Assembly: GCA_006937955.1 (NCBI GenBank)
Contig: SSNP01000300.1
Coordinates: forward strand, 62,001 to 126,000
Source: Pachypanchax playfairii
Lineage: Eukaryota; Chordata; Actinopteri; Cyprinodontiformes; Aplocheilidae
Length of the DNA: 64,000 nucleotides
Direction of reading: 5' to 3'
A program made the position numbers and the translations under genes. The notes under the pieces are model-generated. The model worked only from the letters and a program-made list of their open reading frames with translations, searched no databases and was not told the origin of the DNA. This document shows, in pieces, positions 23,801 to 35,800 of the stretch. Position 1 is the stretch's first letter; every line of letters starts with the position of its first letter.

Positions 23801-26800
23801 CGGGAAGGATCTCCTGTAGAGGGTTCTAGCTGTGAACAAGAAGGATCTCCTGTAGAGGGTTCTAGCTGTGGACGGGAAGGATCTCCTGTAGAGGGTTCTA
23901 GATGTGGACGGGAAGGATCTCCTGTAGAGGGTTCTAGCTGTAGACAGGAAGGATCTCCTATAGAGGGTTCTAGATGTGGACAGGAAGGATCTCCTGTAGA
24001 GGGTTCTAGCTGTGAACAAGAAGGATCTCCTGTAGAGGGTTCTAGATGTGGACAGGAAGGATCTCCTGTAGAGGGTTCTAGCTGTGGACGGGAAGGATCT
24101 CCTGAAGAGGGTTCTAGCTGTGAACGGGAAGGATCTCCTGTAGAGGGTTCTAGCTGTAGACAGGAAGGATCTCCTATAGAGGGTTCTAGATGTGGACAGG
24201 AAGGATCTCCTGTAGAGGGTTCTAGCTGTGTACGGGAAGGATCTCCTGTAGAGGGTTCTAGATGTGGACGGGAAGGATCTCCTGTAGAGGGTTCTAGCTG
24301 TGAACAAGAAGGATCTCCTGTAGAGGGTTCTAGCTGTGACAGGAAGGATCTCCTGTAGAGGGTTCTAGCTGTGGACAGGAAGGTTCTCCCGTAGAGGGTT
24401 CTAGATGTGGACGGGAGGGATCTCCCGTAGAGGGTTCTAGATGTGGACGGGAAGGATCTCCTGTAGAGGGTTCTAGCTGTGGACGGGAAGGATCTCCTGT
24501 AGAGGGTTCTAGATGGGGACGGGAAGGATCTCCTGTAGAGGGTTCTAGCTGTGGGCAGGAGGGATCGCCTATAGAGGGTTCTAGATGTGGACAGGAAGGA
24601 TCTCCTGTAGAGGGTTCTAGCTGTGAACAGGAAGGATCTCCTGTAGAGGGTTCTAGCTGTGGACGGGAAGGATCTCCTGTAGAGGGTTCTAGATGTGGAC
24701 AGGAGGGATCTCCTGTAGAGGGTTCTAGATGTGGACGGGAAGGATCTCCTGTAGAGGGTTCTAGCTGTGAACAAGAAGGATCTCCTGTAGAGGGTTCTAG
24801 CTGTGAACAAGAAGGATCTCCTGTAGAGGGGTCTAGATGTAGATGGGAAGGATCTCCTGTAGAGGGTTCTAGATGTGGACAGGAAGGATCTCCTGTAGAG
24901 GGTTCTAGCTGTGAACGGGAAGGATCTCCTGTAGAGGGTTCTAGCTGTAGACAGGAAGGATCTCCTATAGAGGGTTCTAGATGTGGACAGGAAGGATCTC
25001 CTGAAGAGGGTTCTAGCTGTGGACGGGAAGGATCTCCTGTAGAGGGTTCTAGCTGTAGACGGGAAGGATCTCCTGTAGAGAGTTCTAGATGTGGACAGGA
25101 GGGATCTCCCGTAGAGGGTTCTAGATGTGGACGGGAAGGATCTCCTGTAGAGGGTTCTAGATGTGGACGGGAAGGATCTCCTGTAGAGGGTTCTAGCTGT
25201 AGACAGGAAAGATCTCCTGTAGAGGGTTCTAGATGTGGACGGGACGGATCTCCTGTAGAGGGTTCTAGCTGTGAACAAGAAGGATCTCCTGTAGAGGGTT
25301 CTAGCTGTGGACAGGAAGGATCTCCTGAAGAGGGTTCTAGCTGTGGACGGGAAGGATCTCCTGTAGAGGGTTCTAGATGTAGACGGGAAGGATCTCCTGT
25401 AGAGGGTTCTAGCTGTAGACGGGAAGGATCTCCTGTAGAGGGTTCTAGATGTGGACAGGAGGGATCTCCTGTAGAGGGTTCTAGCTGTGGACAGGAAGGA
25501 TCTCCCGTAGAGGGTTCTAGATGTGGACAGGAGGGATCTCCTGTAGAGGGTTCTAGATGTGGACGGGAAGGATCTCCTGTAGAGGGTTCTAGCTGTGAAC
25601 AAGAAGGATCTCCTGTAGAGGGTTCTAGCTGTGGACAGGAAGGATCTCCTGTAGAGGGTTCTAGCTGTGGACGGGAAGGATCTCCTGTAGAGGGTTCTAG
25701 ATGTAGACGGGAAGGATCTCCTGTAGAGGGTTCTAGATGTGGACGGGAAGGATCTCCTGTAGAGGGTTCTAGCTGTGGACAGGAAGGATCTCCAGTAGAG
25801 GGTTCTAGATGTGGACAGGAGGGATCTCCCGTAGAGGGTTCTAGATGTGGACGGGAGGGATCTCCCGTAGAGGGTTCTAGATGTGGACAGGAAGGATCTC
25901 CTGTAGAGGGTTCTAGATGTGGACGGGAAGGATCTCCTGTAGAGGGTTCTAGATGTGGACGGGAAGGATCTCCTGTAGAGGGTTCTAGCTGTGTACGGGA
26001 AGGATCTCCTGTAGAGGGTTCTAGATGTGGACGGGAAGGATCTCCTGTAGAGGGTTCTAGATGTGGACGGGAAGGATCTCCTGTAGAGGGTTCTAGCTGT
26101 GGACGGGAAGGATCTCCTGTAGAGGGTTCTAGCTGTAGACGGGAAGGATCTCCTGTAGAGGGTTCTAGATGTGGACAGGAGGATCTCCCGTAGAGGGTTC
26201 TAGCTGTGAACAAGAAGGATCTCCCGTAGAGGGTTCTAGATGTGGACGGGCGGGATCTCCTGTAGAGGGTTCTAGATGTGGACGGGAAGGATCTCCTGTA
26301 GAGGGTTCTAGCTGTGGACGGGAAGGATCGCCCGTAGAGGGTTCTAGATGTGGACAGGAGGGATCTCCCGTAGAGGGTTCTAGATGTGGACGGGAAGGAT
26401 CTCCTGTAGAGGGTTCTAGCTGTGAACAAGAAGGATCTCCTGTAGAGGGTTCTAGATGTAGACGGGAAGGATCTCCTGTAGAGGGTTCTAGATGTGGACG
26501 GGAAGGATCTCCTGTAGAGGGTTCTAGATGTGGACAGGAAGGATCTCCTGTAGAGGGTTCTAGATGTGGACGGGAAGGATCTCCTGTAGAGGGTTCTAGC
26601 TGTAGACAGGAAAGATCTCCTGTAGAGGGTTCTAGCTGTGGACAGGAAGGTTCTCCCGTAGAGGGTTCTAGATGTGGACGGGAGGGATCTCCCGTAGAGG
26701 GTTCTAGATGTGGACAGGAAAGATCTCCTGTAGAGGGTTCTAGCTGTGGACGGGAAGGATTTTCTGTAGAGGGTTCTGATGTGGACGGGAAGGATCTCCT

Positions 26801-29800
26801 GTAGAGGGTTCTAGCTGTGAACAAGAAGGATCTCCTGTAGAGGGTTCTAGATGTGGACGGGAAGGATCTCCTGTAGAGGGTTCTAGATGTGGACAGGAAG
26901 GATCTCCTGTAGAGGGTTCTAGCTGTGGACAGGAAGGATCTCCTGTAGAGGATTCTAGCTGTAGACAGGAAGGATCTCCTGTAGAGGGTTCTAGATGTGG
27001 ACAGGAAGGTTCTCCTGTAGAGGGTTCTAGATGTGGACAGGAGGGATCTCCCGTAGAGGGTTCTAGATGTGGACGGGAAGGATCTCCTGTAGAGGGTTCT
27101 AGCTGTGAACAAGAAGGATCTCCTGTAGAGGGTTCTAGATGTAGACGGGAAGGATCTCCTGTAGAGGGTTCTAGATGTGGACAGGAGGGATCTCCTGTAG
27201 AGGGTTCTAGATGTGGACGGGACGGATCTCCTGTAGAGGGTTCTAGCTGTGAACAAGAAGGATCTCCTGTAGAGGGTTCTAGCTGTGGACAGGAAGGATC
27301 TCCTGTAGAGGGTTCTAGCTGTGGACAGGAAGGTTCTCCCGTAGAGGGTTCTAGACGTGGACAGGAGGGATCTCCCGTAGAGGGTTCTAGCTGTAGACAG
27401 GAGGGATCTCCTGTAGAGGGTTCTAGATGTGGACGGGAAGGATCTCCTGTAGAGGGTTCTAGATGTGGACGGGAAGGATCTCCTGTAGAGGGTTCTAGAT
27501 GTGGACGGGAAGGATCTCCTGTAGAGGGTTCTAGCTGTGAACAAGAAGGATCTCCTGTAGAGGGTTCTAGCTGTGAACAAGAAGGATCTCCTGTAGAGGG
27601 TTCTAGCTGTGGACAGGAAGGTTCTCCAGTAGAGGGTTCTAGATGTGGACGGGAGGGATCTCCCGTAAAGTGTTCTAGATGTGGACGGGAGGGATCTCCC
27701 GTAGAGGGTTCTAGATGTGGACGGGAAGGATCTCCTGTAGAGGGTTCTATCTGTGGACGGGAAGCATCTCCTGTAGAGGGTTCTAGCTGTAGACAGGAAG
27801 GATCTCCTGTAGAGGGTTCTAGCTGTGGACAGGAAGGATCTCCCGTAGAGGGTTCTAGAGGTGGACAGGAGGGATCTCCCGTAGAGGGTTCTAGATGTGG
27901 ACGGGAAGGATCTCCTGTAGAGGGTTCTAGCTGTGGACAGGAAGGATCTCCTGTAGAGGGTTCTAGCTGTGGACGGGAAGGATCTCCTGTAGAGGGTTCT
28001 AGATGTGGACGGGAAGGATCTCCTGTAGAGGGTTCTAGCTGTGAACAAGAAGGATCTCCTGTAGAGGGTTCTAGCTGTGGACAGGAAGGATCTCCTGTAG
28101 AGGGTTCTAGCTGTGGACAGGAAGGTTCTCCCGTAGAGGGTTCTAGATGTGGACAGGAGGGATCTCCCGTAGAGGGTTCTAGATGTGGACGGGAGGGATC
28201 TCCCGTAGAGGGTTCTAGATGTGGACGGGAAGGATCTCCCGTAGAGGGTTCTAGCTGTGAACAAGAAGGATCTCCCGTAGAGGGTTCTAGATGTGGACGG
28301 GAGGGATCTCCCGTAGAGGGTTCTAGATGTGGACGGGAAGGATCTCCTGTAGAGGGTTCTAGCTGTGAACAAGAAGGATCTCCTGTAGAGGGTTCTAGAT
28401 GTGGACGGGAAGGATCTCCTGTAGAGGGTTCTAGATGTGGACGGGAAGGATCTCCTGTAGAGGGTTCTAGCTGTGGACAGGAAGGTTCTCCAGTAGAGGG
28501 TTCTAGATGTGGACAGGAGGGATCTCCCGTAGAGGGTTCTAGCTGTGGATAGGAGGGATCTCCTGTAGAGGGTTCTAGCTGAGGACAGGAGGGATCTCCT
28601 GTAGAGGGTTCTAGCTGTGAACAAGAAGGATCTCCTGTAGAGGGTTCTAGCTGTGAACAAGAAGGATCTCCTGTAGAGGGTGCTAGCTGTGGACGGGAAG
28701 GATCTACTGTAGAGGGTTCTAGATGTAGACGGGAAGGATCTCCTGTAGAGGGTTCTAGATGTGGACAGGAAGGATCTCCTGTAGAGGGTTCTAGCTGTGA
28801 ACGGGAAGGATCTCCTGTAGAGGGTTCTAGCTGTAGGGAAGGTTCTCCCGTAGAGGGTTCTAGCTGTGGACGGGAGGGATCTCCCGAAGAGGGTTCTAGC
28901 TGTGGACGGGAAGGATCTCCTGTAGAGGGTTCTAGCTGTAGACGGGAAGGATCTCCTGTAGAGGGTTCTAGATGTGGACAGGAAGGATCTCCTGAAGAGG
29001 GTTCTAGCTGTGGACGGGAAGGATCTCCTGTAGAGGGTTCGAGCTGTGGAGGGGAAGGATCTCCTTTAGAGGGTTCTAGCTGTGGACAGGAGGGATAGCC
29101 TGTAGAGGGTTCTAGATGTGGACGGGAGGGATCTCCCGTAGAGGGTTCTAGATGTGGACAGGAAAGATCTCCTGTAGAGGGTTCTAGATGTGGACGGGAA
29201 GGATTTTCTGTAGAGGGTTCTAGATGTGGACGGGAAGGATCTCCTGTAGAGGGTTCTAGCTGTGAACAAGAAGGATCTCCTGTAGAGGGTTCTAGATGTA
29301 GACGGGAAGGATCTCCTGTAGAGGGTTCTAGCTGTGGACAGGAAGGTTCTCCTGTAGAGGGTTCTAGCTGTGGACGGGAGGGATCTCCCGTAGAGGGTTC
29401 TAGCGGTGGGCGGGAGGGATCTCCCGTAGAGGGTTCTAGATGTGGACGGGAAGGATCTCCTGTAGAGGGTTCTAGTTGTAGACGGGAAGGATCTCCTGTA
29501 GAGGGTTCTAGCTGTGGACGGGAAGGATCTCCTGTAGAGGGTTCTAGATGTGGACGGGAAGGATCTCCTGTAGAGGGTTCTAGATGTGAACAAGAAGGAT
29601 CTCCTGTAGTGTTCTGTGTTGGATCTGTTGTTGAGTTACTGTGTTCTGAAGAGGATGATGAGGGTTGTCCATCATGTTCTTTATATTCCTTTGGACAATC
29701 AACTCAAGAGGATGCAGATCAGAACCAGAACAGAATCAGCCCTCCTTTTCAATCTTTTCAGCCTCTTTATGTCACCTGCTCTGATGCTCCGCCCCTAACA

Positions 29801-32800
29801 GGTAGGTGTGGATTTGATAACATGCTTCATAACAGACTTATAAAACTTCTTTACCATCTTGCAGCAAACATTAGCTGTGTTTACATGCAAACAAGTAATC
29901 GGATCGAAAGCCTGATCAGAATAAAAATGCATTATGTAAACATGCTCTTCAGATTATTTACACTCATTCAGATCAAAATTTCATTCCGATTGAGACAGGT
30001 GGGTTATGATGATAGTTAATCTGATCACTGCACATGTAAACTTTTATTCTGAATGTGGGTCATTACTGTGCATGTCTGTTACATTCTACGTTGATGTATC
30101 TTACACACAAATGCGTTGCTGGACGCTTTTCAGACACTTAGATGTAAAATTGTGTCCAGAAAAAATAAAAACACGCTCAGAAGAAGATTGTACCACTCCA
30201 TTTTAAACAAATGCAGTCATGTTTGTTTACAACCGAAGTCTGCTGCTTCTTTTTCTACTGCTGTTTCTGGTGTTTCAGATAGTTCTGCGCATGTCAAAAT
30301 GAGCTAGCCTGCTCAAACATGTGGCACATGTGAACGCTTGTCATAATCAAATAGATGTATTCAGGGCCCATGTACACAGTCAAATTCTAATCCGAACAAT
30401 GATCAGATTAAAAACATTTTGCACATGTAAACACAGCTACTGAAGGATCTAAACGTCCTCAAGAAGTCCAGTCTGCTCTGTCTCTAAAAACAGCCTCACA
30501 GTTGTGTCTTCAGTTCAGTCTGTTGTCCAGGTGAACACCAGGTATTTATACTCCTCCACCACCTCCAGATGTCAGGACTCTGACCTGGACTGAAAGTCTG
30601 AGATGTACAGAGTGAAAAGAAATGGTGAGAGTACAGTACCCTGTGGTACTCCTATGCTGCTGATCACCTGGTCAGACATACAATTCTTCAGTCTCACAAA
30701 CTGTGGTCTGTTGAAACAACCCAGATTTGTAGTTAATTTGACGCAGCATTTGGGTAGAATAAATAACAGATATGTGTAGCTGAATTTACCCAAAAATGTG
30801 GTTATTTTGACCCAGAATTTGGGTGAAATATTTAACTCATCTGCTGGGTTAAATGAAGGAACCCATCTTGCTGGGTCAAATTAACTACTGCTGGGTTAGT
30901 GCAATATTGATCCAGCGGTGGGTTATAAAACAGCCCAAATTGGGTTATTTTTGTGACAGGTCACTCTGACACAAATGCGCCAGAGAGGGACAGGTGAAAT
31001 GGAGGAATATTTGGACGAGACGAGCAGCTCTGATCTGTTTCGAGCTGATAGTTCACCCTGCAGCGGCTTGGCGGCATAGAAAGGGACATGTCCCTTCGTG
31101 GTATATTGTTGTTGATCAAAGCAAAAGCTAAATTTGGATTCTGTGACTCAGCCTCATGTGCGGCTGCGTGAAGAGAAAACTCTTCAGTAATGTGTTAAAA
31201 ACATGTTTTCACACAATCACAAACACTGAAATGAACTCTGATAACGGCCGTATCCACTTCCTGTTCAAACTCACTCACTACTGAGCGGAGGCGTGGCCCA
31301 GATCGAGCTCCTTTATATCCCACAGCAGCAGAATCATGACGTCATGTATAGAAAAAATAAAGTCTTATCCAATAGAAATGCCTGATTCAAATTCAAGTGC
31401 AGTGTAACGTTTTAACCTGAAGAGGGCGCTCCATTAACGGTTTAGGGTATAAAATGAATAGTTGTATAAAAATGTGCTAAAATACCAAAAACAAGACCCA
31501 TAAATGTAGACAGGACTATTAAACACTCATTTATAGAGTTTATCAGCAAAAATGTTGATTTGGGGGGAAGTTACACTTTAATGTTAGGTGATTACTGAAT
31601 AGACTGTTTTTGGATTTCCCTCCTGTCTTGCTGCTTTTCACTCACAACCCCATTAACCCCAGTTCTCTTCTTGTCTCCTTAATATCAGGTTTGAACACAG
31701 AATTTAAAAAAACACACATTTTCCTCCAATTAACACTCTTCACCAGTCACATTATAAATGCAAACAGTAACAGTCAAGCATCTCTTACTAACGCGTTCAA
31801 CTTCTGGGTTCCTTTCACTAATCTTGTTTGTTCTCCACCACAGTGACTGGTGTCAGCCTGGTTCTGAGCAAGACCAATCTATTCTGTGTTTCAAAATAAA
31901 TCTTGTGTTGTGTTCTGTGCATTTGAGTCCAGTATTACCTCAACCTCAGCAAATAGCTTTAACATGCCAGTAAACTGAACATAAAACTGTACGAAGCAGT
32001 TTGATTTGCATGACAAAGCAAGTTTCTGTTAGGGTTTTAAAAACTGAACCGTGTTCTGACCATCAAAATGAAAGTGTTTGTGTTGCAGGTGTTACATGGC
32101 AGCCATACCAGTACTATGCTGACGACTGTCTTGAGGCCTTTGGCATGTCACCTAAACAAGTTTCTGACTTAGCACCAACAAATTTAACCAGAGTGATCTG
32201 CACTGAGAAATATTCCCGCTGGGTTGGAGCCAAGGTGAGTAACTGGACCTAGTCTAGCTGAAAACTAACCCTACCGTAACAGAACCTGAAACATGCCTAA
32301 AATAATCTGTAGCAAATTCATGTAGCTGCTTTTTAACTGAAACAACTCCAGGAGGAAAAAAATGTGGCGTTTGAAGTACGTGCTCGGTTTGGTGTGTTTG
32401 CTGGTCCAAAGCTGATCAACATGGAAGCTCTCTATACCCGAATGGATACAATGAAAGGTCTTAGAGATTTCTTTACATTCACCAACCTGCGACTTCGACT
32501 CCTCCGTCCGGCGCTGGGAGGCACCTATGTCCAGAGAGACAACCTGCTGAAGTACTTCTATGCTATTTCCAACATTGACGTGCCTGCCAGGTAAAAAAGC
32601 CACAAGTCAAAGGTACTGACAAGTAATTCTAACAAATAGCTCAGTTGTCAGGGAAATTGTTCCTCGACACCATAACACAGTTAAACCCTCAGACAAGAGA
32701 AGAACCACAGACTAAAAAATATAAAGTTTAAAGGTTTTTACTTGCAGCAAGGAGTGAATGTAAGAACAGCATGTTACAGCGGCTTCACAGTCACTGACTG

Positions 32801-35800
32801 AGATATTAAAAATTGGATACTTCAGTGTTTCCCAACCCTGGTCCTCAAGGCACACTGTCCTGCATGTTTTAGATGTTTCCCTGCTCCAACACAGCTGAGT
32901 TAAATGAGCAAATTACAAGACAAGTTATCAGGTAATTTCCTCATTTAACTCAGTCGTGTTGGAGTAGGGAAACATCTAAAACATGCAGGACAGTGTGCCT
33001 TGAGGACCAGGGTTGGGAAACACTGGGATACTTTATAGGGATGTAAGCAAAGTCCATCCCTAGATACATAACAAGGTCACATGTTGATTTTCCCACCACG
33101 GCGTCTCTTGGTCCCGAAGCAGCACACACAGATCAGAATTTATTACGTTGGCTCTTATCTTGAAGCGAGACTCCCTCGTAGAGGCACATAGACCTTGGAG
33201 CAGAAGTTTCTACAGATCCAAGAATACCTTTCTAATTCTATCATGGGAAAGAATTACTTGTTCACAGCTCTCATGTACTAAAGGACTAATGCTGAAATAT
33301 TTACATGTTAGAGTAGCTAAATAATGAAATCATGATATATCATATGGCAGATCAGTTTGGATAGTAAATGAATTTAAACAACTGTGTTTTGTATTTACTA
33401 AGGTTATATTTGACTGATATTCAGATTTGTTTCATGATCTGAAACAATTAAGTGACAAAAAAGCAAGAATAAAGGACAAGAAGAAATCTAAGGGAACAAA
33501 TATTTTTCCACATCAGTGACCAAATGTCTCTGTTTCTTCCTTTGTGGAAAAGTGAAGCTGTGATAAGACCAGATAATCTTTATTTTGTCTAATTGTGTAA
33601 CATGTTACTCCTGTTTGTTTCTTAGGTGTAAGTGTAACCTACATGCATCTCAGTGTGTGCTGCGTGATGCAACACTGCAATGTGAATGTGATCACAACAC
33701 AACTGGACAGGACTGTCAGCGTTGCAGTGGAGATTTCAAATCTCGCAGCTGGAGATCAGGATCCTACCTGCCCCTGCCCAGAGGCACAGCAAACACCTGT
33801 ATGAACCTGCAAACATACAAATACTGTCCACATTCTACATTGTTGTACAAATTCTTTAATGTTTCATTTATTAACTAGTTTTTAATCTGTAGTTTAGCTG
33901 AAGGGAAGGTTGTTATACTGTAGCTATGGATTAATCTTTGATAGAAATGTGCAACATCAAGAAGAAAGAACAAGAGAACTTATAAAACTATCAAGTGTGT
34001 ATGTAGCTGTGTATGACTAGCATGGACCAGGATGGAGGTGCTGGGCTGTTGAGATTGTTTATTGTTTTTCACATGCTACTAAGTCAATGATAAAATAATT
34101 TGTTTTTATGGGCTTGTGGGTAATCACCACACTTGCATCTGTCCGGTTGCGGCATCTCCTGAGCTCCACTGCAATCTGAATCCCGTCTTCAAAGCGGAAT
34201 AAAGTCGAACATTTAACTTTAATTATCAGTATAAGAAATTTTCAGCGAGAGTTATTGTTAATTAGTTAAAAGTAGCGAATTATAAAAGCTTTAAAAAAAA
34301 AAAAACAACAGACAGGCACAGTGTAAACAAAGAGTAAACAACAGACAGGCACAGTGTAAACAAAGAGTAAACAACAGACAGGCACAGTGTAAACAAAGAG
34401 TAAACAACAGACTGTTAGATTCTGTACTATTTCTGGGTTGGACCCAAACGCAGGAGAGCAGTCATAAGGAGTGGAGCAACAAAAAGGTTTAATAATGCCA
34501 GTACAAAAAACAGAAAAAAACACTTACAGAGGGAGGAGAAGGTGCTCGAGGATGACCGGATCAAACGGATTAAAAATGAGCACAAATAATCCACAATGAG
34601 AAGGGGTAAATCCAAAATCAAAGATCCCACAAAGACAGGGAATGAACTGACAAAACACTGATGCTCACAAGACACTTAAATACTAACTGAACTAATTAAC
34701 TAAACTAAAAACACCTGGACGGAAAACTACTGAACTGAGGAACACAGAGGAAAACTGACGACACAGGAAGTAAACAGGAAGTGAGGACACATGAGGAGGG
34801 AAACAGGAAGGATAACCAATGAAAAAATAAAAGCAGAATAAGAAGGGAAATAAAGAAGAACATAAATGAAGACCCTAAAACAGAATCAAAAACCCCAGAA
34901 TCACAACAGTATAAATGGAATGAAATGATAAATGAAAAGTCTCAAACAGTAACAAAACCCCAGAGTCACAATAGTACCCCCCCTAGATGGACGGCACCTG
35001 ACGTCCCAAAATAAAAGAGAAGAGAAAACCCGGGTACAACAAAACACGGGCGGGAGGTCCGGAAGGAGGGACCGAACTGAAGAAAACAAAACAGTTTTAA
35101 AGTGAAAGTGTCCCAAAAAATAGGCCATGCCAAAACAAAACAGAGTTCAGAGGCCTGGGTGTAGAGTCAATTGATGCAGCCCAGAGGCCGGACAACAGTC
35201 TCCGAAGGGCGGCATGGGAGCAGTGAGGCAAGGTGCCTCGAGTCTGGTGGGCGGCCGGGAGGCCGTGAGGAGAGGCGCCAGGAGGATCGTCGTGGACGGC
35301 GACCCTCAAACAAAAACAAAACCCCAGAGTCACAACACAGACAGGCACAGTGCAAACAAAGAGTAAACAACCTAGTAAATGTGTCACTGTTTGCTTTCCC
35401 AGGTAAAGTGTCTGACACTGCAGCCAGTAAGTACTGCTCAGCTGTTCCCCTGTCTACCTGTGTGTACACCTGTGCTCATCTGTAAGTTAAATAGTTCAGC
35501 AGTCTTTTTGTCCTGTTAGTATTTTTGCTTCCATGTCAGTGTTGCATTGTGGGATTGTTTTTGCCTCATGAATTCAAGAAGTTCTTTCGTTTTTTTAATT
35601 TAGCTACTGCTCCATATGAAAAGTGTGTTGTAACAGTAGGGGGAGGAAAGAAAGTTTTCCAACCCTCACATGTATTGTTAGTAGGGATGTCCAGATCTGA
35701 TCACGTGATCGGAAATCGGGCTCGATCACGTAGTTTAAGACGCGATCGGAATCGGACGTTACCTCCCGATCAGGACTCGGACATATATGTATATATATTC

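Noticed and set aside
21763..29593. Very long minus-strand ORFs (up to 1279 codons) as protein-coding genes
   Set aside because: They are confined to the 36-bp array, follow its phase, change frame at each indel and have no splice or promoter context.
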